Assembly (NCBI GenBank): GCA_947311125.1
Contig: CAMZKI010000069.1
Span: forward strand, 1 to 6,828
Origin: an uncultured Chlorobiota bacterium
Lineage (GTDB): Bacteria; Bacteroidota; Bacteroidia; Bacteroidales; JAADGE01
DNA: 6,828 bases
Reading direction: 5' to 3'
Part shown: positions 1-6,736 of the stretch, piece by piece
Numbering within the stretch: the stretch's first letter is position 1
How the letters are laid out: every line of letters begins with the position of its first letter
Notes under the pieces: model-generated
The model's input: the letters and a program-made list of their open reading frames with translations, nothing else
The model's database searches: none
What the model was told of the DNA's origin: nothing
Made by a program: the position numbers and the translations under genes

Positions 1-288
1 AAAAAAACAAAAGAAATCCCAGAGTTAACTTTATTTTATTATTGTAAGATTTTCCGAAAAAATAATAAAATAATATTACAAACGGAGTAAAATAAACACT
101 TTTATGCCCTGAAACAAGGAAAAATTATATTTTTATTCTTTTTTCCGTTGCAGTTTTAATTTATCTTTTCCTTGTTTCAGGGCATAAAAGTGTTTATTTT
201 ACTCCGTTTGTAATATTATTTTATTATTTTTTCGGAAAATCTTACAATAATAAAATAAAGTTAACTCTGGGATTTCTTTTGTTTTTTT
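1..288. repeat. Perfect 123-nt inverted repeat at the window edge, probable fold-back artefact
   Basis: Bases 1-123 are the exact reverse complement of bases 166-288, with no mismatch, around a 42-nt loop (124-165). Pairing stops at 124/165 (a against c) and is limited on the outside only by the start of the sequence, so the repeat may continue beyond it. The right arm and loop read through in the frame of the polymerase gene and encode hydrophobic protein. In the left arm that frame meets a TAA at 93-95. This asymmetry suggests the right arm and loop are genuine and the left arm is an inverted copy, as made by template switching during amplification or by an assembly dead end. A real inverted duplication cannot be excluded from one sequence. 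It does not look like an invertible promoter, whose repeats are short and flank intergenic DNA. The repeat itself is certain; its origin is inferred. Confidence 0.95.
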
Positions 289-779
289 TAGTTTTTATAA
301 GTATTCCTGATTATTTCATGAATAATAATAATATGTTTAAATCAATGTTTGTAAGGCGAGTTTTTTTTGTACCGTCATTATTAAACGAATATTATTTTGA
401 TTTTTTTAAGAATTCTCATACTTATTTGTCTCAAAGCATTTTTAGTGGTTTGTTTGATTATAAGTTTGATGTAAATCCGCCTCATCTTATTGCGGATGTA
501 TATTTTCATAAACCTAAAATGAGTGCGAATAACGGTTTAATAAGCGATTCTTTTATGAATTTCGGATATTGGGGAGTTGTTTTATATTCTTTTATTTTCT
601 CAATAATTTTTGCTTTTATGAATTCCCTAAAATTAAATCCTAAATACTTCGGTTTATTTATTTTTTATATGTTCACTTTTATAAGTTCTGCATTTTTAAC
701 TGTTATTCTTACACACGGTTTTTTTATTGTTATATTGTCAGCATTTATAATTTTACCGGAAAAAAAAAGAGATGAATAA
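126..779 (+). CDS. wzy: Wzy-type O-antigen/oligosaccharide repeat-unit polymerase, 5'-truncated
   Basis: This is the C-terminal 217 residues of a multi-pass inner-membrane protein, probably the polymerase that joins undecaprenyl-linked repeat units in the periplasm. In this numbering (126 = residue 1) hydrophobic segments lie near 1-17, 23-36, 47-61, 148-166, 173-192 and 193-210. A polar, presumably periplasmic loop (about 62-145) carries an RRVFFVPSLLN stretch and then SANNGLISDSFMNFGYWG (133-150), an N-rich stretch followed by FG..G that I associate with Wzy polymerases. The frame is open from 96, but 96-123 belongs to the inverted-repeat arm and is probably not native. No ATG, GTG or TTG occurs in frame before TTG at 279, and a start there would discard a good membrane helix, so the gene really begins outside the window. 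The stop overlaps the next gene by 8 nt, after an A9 tract (760-768). Polymerases diverge strongly, so the assignment rests on topology, the loop pattern and context. Confidence 0.7.
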   Translation, partial: YIFILFSVAVLIYLFLVSGHKSVYFTPFVILFYYFFGKSYNNKIKLTLGFLLFFLVFISIPDYFMNNNNMFKSMFVRRVFFVPSLLNEYYFDFFKNSHTYLSQSIFSGLFDYKFDVNPPHLIADVYFHKPKMSANNGLISDSFMNFGYWGVVLYSFIFSIIFAFMNSLKLNPKYFGLFIFYMFTFISSAFLTVILTHGFFIVILSAFIILPEKKRDE

Positions 780-1872
780 AATTTGTCATATTACAACAGT
801 TCACCCGCGCTATGATGTCAGAATATTCCATAAAGAATGTAAAAGTTTGTCAAAGTATTATGAAGTATATCTGATTGTTGCCGACGGCACGGGGGATGAA
901 GAAATTGACAATGTACATATTGTTGACATAGGTTTACGGCAAAGTTCTCGTTTGAAACGAGCAAAAATTGACAGTAAAAAAGCATTTAAAAAAGCAGTTG
1001 AATTAAATTGCGACTTATATCATTTTCATGATCCGGAACTGATAAAAATCGGTGTGAAATTAAAAAGACTCGGAAAAAAAGTAATTTATGATGTTCACGA
1101 AGACTTGCCCAGACAAATTTACGGTAAATCATATCTGAAAAGCTTCTTAAAACCTCTTTTCTCGTTTATTATTGAAAAAATTGAAAACTATGCCGCGAAA
1201 AAATTTGATTTTATTTTTACGGCAACACCTTTTATAAAGAATCGATTTGTAAAAATAAACAAGAATACATTTGATATTAATAATTATCCCATCTTATCAG
1301 AAAGTATTTCAGAAAACAATACAGAAAAAAATGATACGGCTGTTTGTTATGTAGGAGGAATTTCTGAAAACAGAGGGATTTTCGAGCTGATTGAAAGTTT
1401 GCAGTACAATAAAATAACGTTAAACCTGGCAGGTAAATTTGAAAGTGAACATTTTAAAAACAAATGTATGCAGTCTGCCGGTTGGAAATATGTTAAATTT
1501 TACGGTTTTGTTTCAAGAGAAGAAGTAAAAAAAATAATGAAAAAATCTTTTGCCGGAATTGTAACATTATATCCTTTAAGGAATTATCTTGATTCTTTAC
1601 CTGTTAAAATGTTTGAATATATGCACGCAGGAATCCCTGTAGTAGCATCTGACTTTAAATATTGGAAAAAAATTATTGATGAAAATCAATGCGGTATTTG
1701 TGTGAATCCTCTCGATGTTAAAGAAATATCCGATGCAATAAAATTTCTAAACGAAAATTCTGAAAAAGCAAAAAAAATGGGTAAAAACGGACAAAAAGCA
1801 GTAAGCCGGAGATATAACTGGACTGTTGAAGAAGAAAAGATGTTTAATGCTTATTCCAAAACTTTAAAATAA
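772..1872 (+). CDS. Glycosyltransferase family 4 (GT-B fold)
   Basis: A 366-residue cytoplasmic or membrane-associated retaining glycosyltransferase, expected to add one sugar from a nucleotide donor to the lipid-linked glycan. The N-terminal acceptor domain (about 1-170) starts with the beta strand MNKICHITTVHPRYDVRIF and contains YHFHDPEL (83-90) and VIYDVHEDLP (104-113), both typical of a group common in Bacteroidota polysaccharide loci. The donor domain starts with YVGGISENRGI (193-203) and holds the nucleotide-sugar signature LPVKMFEYMHAGIPVVASDF (276-295). At the usual E-x7-E position the first acid is Asp274 and the second Glu282. Length is normal for the family. The ATG at 772 lies inside the end of the polymerase gene (8-nt overlap) and is preceded by an A-rich tract rather than a clear Shine-Dalgarno sequence. 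The stop shares one base with the next start (TAATG). Donor sugar and linkage cannot be read from the sequence. Confidence 0.9.
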   Translation: MNKICHITTVHPRYDVRIFHKECKSLSKYYEVYLIVADGTGDEEIDNVHIVDIGLRQSSRLKRAKIDSKKAFKKAVELNCDLYHFHDPELIKIGVKLKRLGKKVIYDVHEDLPRQIYGKSYLKSFLKPLFSFIIEKIENYAAKKFDFIFTATPFIKNRFVKINKNTFDINNYPILSESISENNTEKNDTAVCYVGGISENRGIFELIESLQYNKITLNLAGKFESEHFKNKCMQSAGWKYVKFYGFVSREEVKKIMKKSFAGIVTLYPLRNYLDSLPVKMFEYMHAGIPVVASDFKYWKKIIDENQCGICVNPLDVKEISDAIKFLNENSEKAKKMGKNGQKAVSRRYNWTVEEEKMFNAYSKTLK

Positions 1873-3089
1873 TGAATAAATCTGTTTGGTACATATCAAA
1901 ATATGCCGTAATTCCCGGAGACGGAATTCCGACCAGACAGTATTTTTTTTCAAAATACATTGCTCGAAACAACTATGACGTTACTTTATTTTCCTCAAAA
2001 TCTGCAGGAATAAAAAACTGCAAAGTAAAAGGAATTGCCCGAAAAAAGAAAATTGACGGTTTAAATCATATTTTAATAAACGGACCTGAAATCTCTTTAG
2101 GGTTTAGTGTGAAAAGAATTTTCAGTTGGGTAATTTTTGAAGCTTTATTGTTTATATCTCCTTTTTTCTTAAAACCCAAAAAACCGGATGTCATAATTGT
2201 TTCATCTTTGTCCTTATTAACTGTAATAACAGGGTTCTTATTTAAAAAAATTTATAAAGCAAAATTGATATTTGAGGTTCGTGATATATGGCCGTTAACA
2301 ATTGTAGAACTGAAAAACTTATCGCCCAAAAATCCATTTGTATTTTTACTCGGGAAAATTGAAAAATTCGGCTACAAACATGCTGACTTTATAGTAGGAA
2401 CAATGCCCGGATTAAACATACATATACAAAATTTAATTGATAAAAAAATTAGATTTGAATCAATTCCTATGGGGATAGATACTGAATTTTATAATCATCC
2501 CAAAAAAATATCCTCGGAAATTATAAATCAATTACCGAAAGATAAATTTATTGTCGGATATGCAGGCTCAATAGGAATTGCAAATTGTGTAAATGAAATT
2601 GTAGAAGCTGCAGAAAAACTGGAAAATATAAATACGAACATATTTTTTGCCGTTATCGGTGAGGGTTCTGAAAAGGCAAAATTAGAAAAACGTGCCGAAA
2701 CTATGAAAAATATTGTTTTTCTGCCCGGAGTTCCGAAAGAAGAAATACAGAACTTTCTGGTTCTTTGTGATTTGCTTTTAAATCCGTGGCAAGATAAGGA
2801 GATATACAAATATGGTGTTTCCCCGAATAAATGGATTGATTATATGTATGCCGAAAAACCTGTCATTATTAGTTATAACGGATACAAAACAATTATAAAT
2901 GAAGCAAAATGCGGAGAGTTTATTCCTGCAAATAAACCTGAATTACTGGCTGAGAAAATTCTTGAATATTCAGAAAAAAGTTCAAAAGAATTAAAACAAA
3001 TCGGACAAAACGGCAAAGACTACCTTATGAAAAATTTAACTTATAATACGTTAGCCGGCAAATATATTGATATCATCAAATCGTTATGA
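1872..3089 (+). CDS. WbuB-like glycosyltransferase family 4
   Basis: A 405-residue GT-B glycosyltransferase resembling the WbuB group of O-antigen and capsule transferases. Its N-terminus reads YISKYAVIPGDGIPTRQYF (7-25), the glycine-rich TRQY-type loop of this group. A hydrophobic stretch (about 84-100) probably touches the membrane, where the lipid-linked acceptor lies. EVRDIWP (135-141) is a hallmark of WbuB-like enzymes. The donor domain carries GYAGSIG (229-235), GEGSEK (263-268) and YGVSPNKWIDYM (314-325), followed by EAKCG (344-348), in the order expected for nucleotide-sugar binding. The protein has full length with no broken motif. It starts in the TAATG junction with the upstream transferase and its TGA overlaps the next ATG by 4 nt, so translation is coupled on both sides. 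Some WbuB relatives transfer N-acetyl-fucosamine-type sugars, but the substrate here is unknown. Family call firm, specificity open. Confidence 0.9.
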   Translation: MNKSVWYISKYAVIPGDGIPTRQYFFSKYIARNNYDVTLFSSKSAGIKNCKVKGIARKKKIDGLNHILINGPEISLGFSVKRIFSWVIFEALLFISPFFLKPKKPDVIIVSSLSLLTVITGFLFKKIYKAKLIFEVRDIWPLTIVELKNLSPKNPFVFLLGKIEKFGYKHADFIVGTMPGLNIHIQNLIDKKIRFESIPMGIDTEFYNHPKKISSEIINQLPKDKFIVGYAGSIGIANCVNEIVEAAEKLENINTNIFFAVIGEGSEKAKLEKRAETMKNIVFLPGVPKEEIQNFLVLCDLLLNPWQDKEIYKYGVSPNKWIDYMYAEKPVIISYNGYKTIINEAKCGEFIPANKPELLAEKILEYSEKSSKELKQIGQNGKDYLMKNLTYNTLAGKYIDIIKSL

Positions 3090-3691
3090 GATATAAAAAC
3101 CTTTTAAAACCGATATTTGACATATTTATTGCATCTGTTGCTTTTATAATATTATTTCCTGTTTTTATTACTGTAGCCGTATTTTTGAGAATATCAACAA
3201 AAGCAAATCCGTTTTTCATCCAAGAACGACCCGGTAAAAACGGCAAAATATTCAAAGTAATTAAGTTCAAAACAATGAACGATAAAAAAGATGAAAAAGG
3301 AAACCTTTTGCCCGACGAAAAAAGAATAACTAAAATCGGAAAATTTATCAGAAAAACATCATTAGACGAAATACCTCAATTGCTTAACGTAATAAAAGGC
3401 GATATGTCTTTGGTGGGACCCCGTCCTTTGCTTCCTGAATATTTAAAACTTTACAACGATTTTCAAAAAAGACGACACGAAGTAAAGCCCGGAATTACCG
3501 GTTGGGCACAAGTAAACGGCAGAAATGCAATAAGTTGGGAGCAAAAATTTGAATACGATGTATGGTATGTTAATAATATATCTTTTTTACTCGATTTAAA
3601 AATCTTATTTTTGACAATTAAAAAAGTAATTAAATCAGAAGGAATTAATTCGCAAACTTCCGTTTCCGGAGAAAAATTTAAAGGTAATTAA
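3086..3691 (+). CDS. pglC: PglC-like monotopic phosphoglycosyl transferase (initiating sugar transferase)
   Basis: A 201-residue bacterial sugar transferase of the small, catalytic-domain-only type. It transfers a sugar 1-phosphate from a UDP-sugar to undecaprenyl phosphate at the cytoplasmic face, starting glycan assembly. A single hydrophobic segment (about 8-35) with Pro25 in its middle matches the re-entrant membrane helix of PglC. Then come QERPGKNGKIFKVIKFKTM (46-64), the catalytic Asp94-Glu95 pair in SLDEIPQLLNVIKGDMSLVG (92-111), GPRP (111-114) and KPGITGWAQVNGRN (134-147). These are the conserved blocks of the family, and the Asp-Glu position nearly equals that of Campylobacter PglC (93-94). 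It lacks the extra N-terminal transmembrane domain of WcaJ/WbaP. The neighbouring PglD- and PglE-like genes favour UDP-diacetylbacillosamine as substrate, but that is inference. The start overlaps the upstream stop (ATGA); the next gene begins after 1 nt, with AAGG at 3681-3684 as a possible weak ribosome binding site for it. Confidence 0.9.
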   Translation: MRYKNLLKPIFDIFIASVAFIILFPVFITVAVFLRISTKANPFFIQERPGKNGKIFKVIKFKTMNDKKDEKGNLLPDEKRITKIGKFIRKTSLDEIPQLLNVIKGDMSLVGPRPLLPEYLKLYNDFQKRRHEVKPGITGWAQVNGRNAISWEQKFEYDVWYVNNISFLLDLKILFLTIKKVIKSEGINSQTSVSGEKFKGN

Positions 3692-3692
3692 T

Positions 3693-4298
3693 ATGTTTTT
3701 ATACGGTGCTTCGGGTCATGCAAAAGTAATTACAGATATTTTGAAAAAAAATAAAATACCTGTAGAAGGTTTGTTTGACGACAATCCTGAAATTAAAATG
3801 TTAAAAGGAATAAAGTGTTTCGGGAAATATGATTACGATATTCTTAATAAACAAGAACTTATTATAAGTATAGGGGATAATAAAATAAGAAAAAAAATTG
3901 CCGAAAATTTAGAAAACAAAGTTAAATTCGGTATTGCAACCGATATTTCAGCCGTAATTTCAGAAAATGTGAAGATAGGAAAGGGTACGGTAATAATGCC
4001 CGGAGCTGTTATTAACACAGATACCGAAATTGCCGAGCATGTAATAATTAACACTTCCGCATCTGTTGACCACGAATGCAAAATCGGGAAATTTTCTCAC
4101 ATTTCACCTAATGTTACATTATGCGGAAATGTAAAAATAGGAGAATCTGTACACATAGGAGCCGGAGCTGTTATTATTCCGAATATAAAAATAGGAAATA
4201 ATGTTATTGTAGGAGCCGGAGCTGTTATATTAAAAGACATTCCGGATAATTGTACGGTTGTGGGAAATCCCGGACGAATAATTAAAACAGAAAATTAA
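3693..4298 (+). CDS. pglD: PglD/NeuD-family acetyltransferase (left-handed beta helix)
   Basis: A 201-residue sugar O/N-acetyltransferase, likely acetylating the 4-amino group of a UDP-4-amino sugar with acetyl-CoA to give UDP-N,N'-diacetylbacillosamine. The N-terminal UDP-sugar binding domain opens with FLYGASGHAKVI (2-13), typical of PglD and NeuD, and runs to about residue 80. The rest is hexapeptide repeats forming the left-handed beta helix that builds the trimer and the acetyl-CoA site (for example VKIGKGTVIMPGAVI at 93-107 and VKIGESVHIGAGAVI at 147-161). The expected catalytic pair is His127-Glu128 in SVDHECKIG, equivalent to His125-Glu126 of Campylobacter PglD. It ends with NPGRII (192-197), as usual. 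The length equals that of PglD. A NeuD-like O-acetyltransferase role is the main alternative; the adjacent aminotransferase and PglC argue for the bacillosamine route. One nt separates it from each neighbour. Confidence 0.87.
   Translation: MFLYGASGHAKVITDILKKNKIPVEGLFDDNPEIKMLKGIKCFGKYDYDILNKQELIISIGDNKIRKKIAENLENKVKFGIATDISAVISENVKIGKGTVIMPGAVINTDTEIAEHVIINTSASVDHECKIGKFSHISPNVTLCGNVKIGESVHIGAGAVIIPNIKIGNNVIVGAGAVILKDIPDNCTVVGNPGRIIKTEN
4156..4228 (+). repeat. 19-nt direct repeat one beta-helix coil apart within the acetyltransferase gene
   Basis: Bases 4156-4174 recur exactly at 4210-4228, a 54-nt period that equals 18 codons, or three hexapeptides, which is one full turn of a left-handed beta helix. 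Both copies encode GAGAVI. A shorter relative (ggagctgttat) lies at about 4002-4012. The repeat is explained by the protein fold and codes normally. Confidence 0.85.
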
Positions 4299-4299
4299 T

Positions 4300-5436
4300 A
4301 TGGAAAAAAAAATATGGCTTTCGTCACCGCATATGAGCGGAAACGAAATAAAATACATAAAAGATGCTTTTGACAACAATTGGGTGGCACCGCTCGGACC
4401 GAATGTTGACGGCTTTGAAAACGAATTGGCAAATTATCTTCAAACTAAACACGTTGCCGCTTTATCTGCCGGAACTGCGGCACTGCATTTGGCATTAATA
4501 ATTCTCGGTATTAAAAAAGACGACGAAGTTTTGGTATCTTCTTTTACCTTTTCGGCATCCGTAAATCCGATTATTTACCAATGTGCCGTTCCTGTTTTTA
4601 TCGATTCCGAAAAAGATACATGGAATATGTCGCCCGAACTTCTCGAAAAAGCAATTGAAGACCGCATAGAAAAGGGTAAAAAACCGAAAGCAATTATTCT
4701 TGTTCATTTATACGGTATGCCCGCAAAAGTTGATGAAATTATGCAAATTGCCGAAAAATATGACATTCCGGTTGTCGAAGATGCGGCAGAAGCTCTCGGA
4801 AGTACATACAAAGGCAAAAAACTCGGAACGTTTGGAACATTAGGTATTCTTTCTTTCAACGGAAATAAAATTATTACGACATCGGGCGGCGGGGCTTTAA
4901 TTTCCGATAACGAAGAATACATAAAAAAAGCACGTTTTTTGGCAACACAAGCACGTGATACTGCACCGCATTATCAACATTCGCAAATAGGATATAATTA
5001 CAGAATGAGTAATATTGTTGCAGGAATAGGCAGGGCACAATTGGAAGTTGTTAATGAACGTGTTGAAAGTCGTCGTAAAAATCACGAGTTTTATAAAAAT
5101 ATTTTTCAAAATATTGAAGGCATCGATTTTTTGGAAGAACCCGATAAATATTTTTTCTCAAATTATTGGCTTACGACAATTTCCATTGATGAAAATAAAA
5201 CAAAGGGAATTTCGCGTGAAACATTAAGGCTTGCTTTTGAAAAAGAAAATATAGAAACTCGCCCCTTATGGAAACCTATGCACTTGCAACCCGTTTTTAA
5301 AAAATATCCGAAATATCTTAACGGTGTTTCAGAAAAATTGTTTGAAATCGGTCTTTGCTTGCCTTCCGGAAGTAACCTTACGGAAGATGATAAAACCCGA
5401 ATAAAAAATGTAATAAAAGAAACTTTTAAAATCTGA
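4300..5436 (+). CDS. pglE: PglE-like UDP-4-keto-sugar aminotransferase (DegT/DnrJ/EryC1 family)
   Basis: A 378-residue PLP-dependent aminotransferase that would convert UDP-2-acetamido-4-keto-2,4,6-trideoxyglucose to the 4-amino sugar with glutamate as donor, feeding the acetyltransferase upstream. Family features appear in order: WLSSPHMSGNE (6-16), LSAGTAALHLAL (55-66, phosphate-binding region), SFTFSASVNPI (81-91), VVEDAAEALGS (158-168) with Asp161 expected to contact the PLP ring nitrogen, and SFNGNKIITTSGGGAL (185-200) with Lys190 as the Schiff-base lysine. GYNYRMSNI (231-239) and ETRPLWKPMH (319-328) complete the dimer active site. Length and motifs are intact. The ATG at 4300 follows the previous stop by 1 nt with no Shine-Dalgarno sequence. 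GC content looks higher than in the transferase and membrane-protein genes around it. Aminotransferases acting on other UDP- or dTDP-keto sugars share these motifs, so the substrate is inferred from neighbours. The dehydratase that would supply the keto sugar is not in the window. Confidence 0.9.
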   Translation: MEKKIWLSSPHMSGNEIKYIKDAFDNNWVAPLGPNVDGFENELANYLQTKHVAALSAGTAALHLALIILGIKKDDEVLVSSFTFSASVNPIIYQCAVPVFIDSEKDTWNMSPELLEKAIEDRIEKGKKPKAIILVHLYGMPAKVDEIMQIAEKYDIPVVEDAAEALGSTYKGKKLGTFGTLGILSFNGNKIITTSGGGALISDNEEYIKKARFLATQARDTAPHYQHSQIGYNYRMSNIVAGIGRAQLEVVNERVESRRKNHEFYKNIFQNIEGIDFLEEPDKYFFSNYWLTTISIDENKTKGISRETLRLAFEKENIETRPLWKPMHLQPVFKKYPKYLNGVSEKLFEIGLCLPSGSNLTEDDKTRIKNVIKETFKI

Positions 5437-5437
5437 T

Positions 5438-6736
5438 GTGAACGGGGAAAAGATAAAATATTCCGATTTTGTTCAAAATGCATCTTTATTCTTTGCTCTT
5501 GTAACTGCATTTTGGATACCTTCTTATCGATGGGTGTTGTCTTATTTTATTGTGGGGTGGTTAATTTTTGCATTTTCAGAATTTAATTTCAGGCAAAGGT
5601 TTCAGCAAAATTTAACAAACAGATTCGAAATTTCGGTTTTCATACTGCAAATCTCTTTTTTCTTACTTATTCTGTCAGAGGTTTTTTTCTCAGATAGTAA
5701 AATGCTTATTTTTAAGAATATAGGGCAAAAAATGTCTTTGTTGATATTTCCTTTGCTGTTTGCATTATCAGGATATAATTTTAAGACAAAAAAATATTTG
5801 TTTTTGAAATTATTTGTAGTTTCAAATATTATTATGTCCTTGGTATGCTTGGGAGTTGCACTTTATAATTCGCTTTCTTTTTTTGACGGTAAAATAATTT
5901 TTGAACCCCATTATCTAAAATATCGAAACTATTTTACGCAATCAGATTTGTCCGTTTTTCATCATCGCGGATATTTCAGTATGTATATTGTTTTTTCGAT
6001 TGCAGTTTTGTTTTTTTTAAAAGAAAAAACCGATTTTTTTACTTCTGTAATTAAAAAAATATTATTTCCGGTTATCTTAACATTTTTTTCGGTAATGGTC
6101 TTTCTGCTTAATTCCCGTGCAGGAATTTTATCTTTATTAATTCTGTTATCCTGGCAAATAATATTGAAAGCGTATATATCAAAAAATATTCTATACAAAA
6201 TATTTATGGCAGGATTTATTATATTTATGCTGTTCTTTGTCTTAAAAAACGACAGAATTCAGCTTACCGTTAAAAAAATTGTTGCCTCAGAAAAAAATGA
6301 AACCGAATTAGCAGGAAAAAATTCATTAGCAAGGCCCGTTCTGTGGGCAGCAGCAGTTGATATCATAAAAGAAAACTTTTTTACGGGAATAGGATTTGAA
6401 AACTTTTATGACGGTTATATGAAAAAATATAAAGAATATCATAACAAAAAAATATCAGCTTCCGGAGATTTCAGATATAATGTTCATAATCAATTTCTCG
6501 AAGATTTTGTTTTATATGGTGTTTTCGGATTTTTGCTTTTGTTGAGTTTATTTATTTATCCGCTTATAATATCTTTTAAAAGAAAAAACTATCTTTTTTC
6601 AGCTTTCTTACTGATAACCGGATTTAACTTTCTTTTTGAATCAATGCTGAATACAATTGCAGGAGTTGTCTTTCTTTCATTTTTTTATAATTATTTTATT
6701 TTTGTTTTCAATGATAAACAAATCAAAGACTATTAA
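5438..6736 (+). CDS. O-antigen ligase family membrane protein (WaaL/PglL/Wzy_C type)
   Basis: A 432-residue polytopic membrane protein with about 11-12 hydrophobic segments (near 15-30, 33-48, 66-84, 98-113, 121-145, 178-195, 207-224, 226-245, 252-270, 356-380, 386-402 and 407-425). A large hydrophilic, presumably periplasmic loop lies at about 271-355. Conserved-looking blocks are HHRGYF (175-180), LNSRAGI (224-230, Arg227), ARPVLW (298-303), GIGFENF (317-323) and NVHNQFLE (348-355), ending the loop with the His-Asn typical of the family. Such proteins transfer polyprenyl-linked glycans to lipid A core (WaaL), to Ser/Thr of proteins (PglL), or polymerise them (Wzy). The sequence alone does not decide which. 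Because a Wzy-like gene is already present upstream, ligase or O-oligosaccharyltransferase is the more likely role. The start is GTG, 1 nt after the aminotransferase stop: the same frame has TAA at 5414-5416 and no earlier start, and the ATG at 5436 is followed at once by TGA. Confidence 0.82.
   Translation: MNGEKIKYSDFVQNASLFFALVTAFWIPSYRWVLSYFIVGWLIFAFSEFNFRQRFQQNLTNRFEISVFILQISFFLLILSEVFFSDSKMLIFKNIGQKMSLLIFPLLFALSGYNFKTKKYLFLKLFVVSNIIMSLVCLGVALYNSLSFFDGKIIFEPHYLKYRNYFTQSDLSVFHHRGYFSMYIVFSIAVLFFLKEKTDFFTSVIKKILFPVILTFFSVMVFLLNSRAGILSLLILLSWQIILKAYISKNILYKIFMAGFIIFMLFFVLKNDRIQLTVKKIVASEKNETELAGKNSLARPVLWAAAVDIIKENFFTGIGFENFYDGYMKKYKEYHNKKISASGDFRYNVHNQFLEDFVLYGVFGFLLLLSLFIYPLIISFKRKNYLFSAFLLITGFNFLFESMLNTIAGVVFLSFFYNYFIFVFNDKQIKDY

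Noticed and set aside
124..165. Hairpin loop as a structured RNA or attC-like site
   Set aside because: The loop is open in the polymerase frame and encodes a hydrophobic stretch; no conserved RNA or recombination-site pattern is visible.
1..288. Invertible promoter or recombinase site, as used for capsule phase variation in Bacteroides
   Set aside because: The arms are 123 nt, the right arm is coding, and the 42-nt loop is also coding and carries no promoter. Phase-variation repeats are short and flank an intergenic promoter segment; no recombinase gene is present.
1..288. Terminal inverted repeats of an insertion sequence or hairpin-ended element
   Set aside because: Only 42 nt lie between the arms, with no transposase, and the arm sequence is part of the polymerase gene.
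760..768. A9 tract near the polymerase stop, and T8 tracts at 282-289 and 361-368, as phase-variation sites
   Set aside because: Homopolymers of this length are common in DNA this AT-rich. Slippage in the A9 tract would change only the last few residues, and nothing shows length variation.
3086..3691. WcaJ/WbaP-type polyisoprenyl-phosphate hexose-1-phosphate transferase
   Set aside because: The protein has only the C-terminal catalytic domain with one re-entrant helix; the four-helix N-terminal region and central domain of WcaJ/WbaP are absent and there is no room for them upstream.
5163..5510. Open frame of 115 codons on the - strand, and other - strand frames within 2528-6198
   Set aside because: All lie antisense within well-supported genes, lack recognisable motifs, and are expected by chance opposite such coding sequence.
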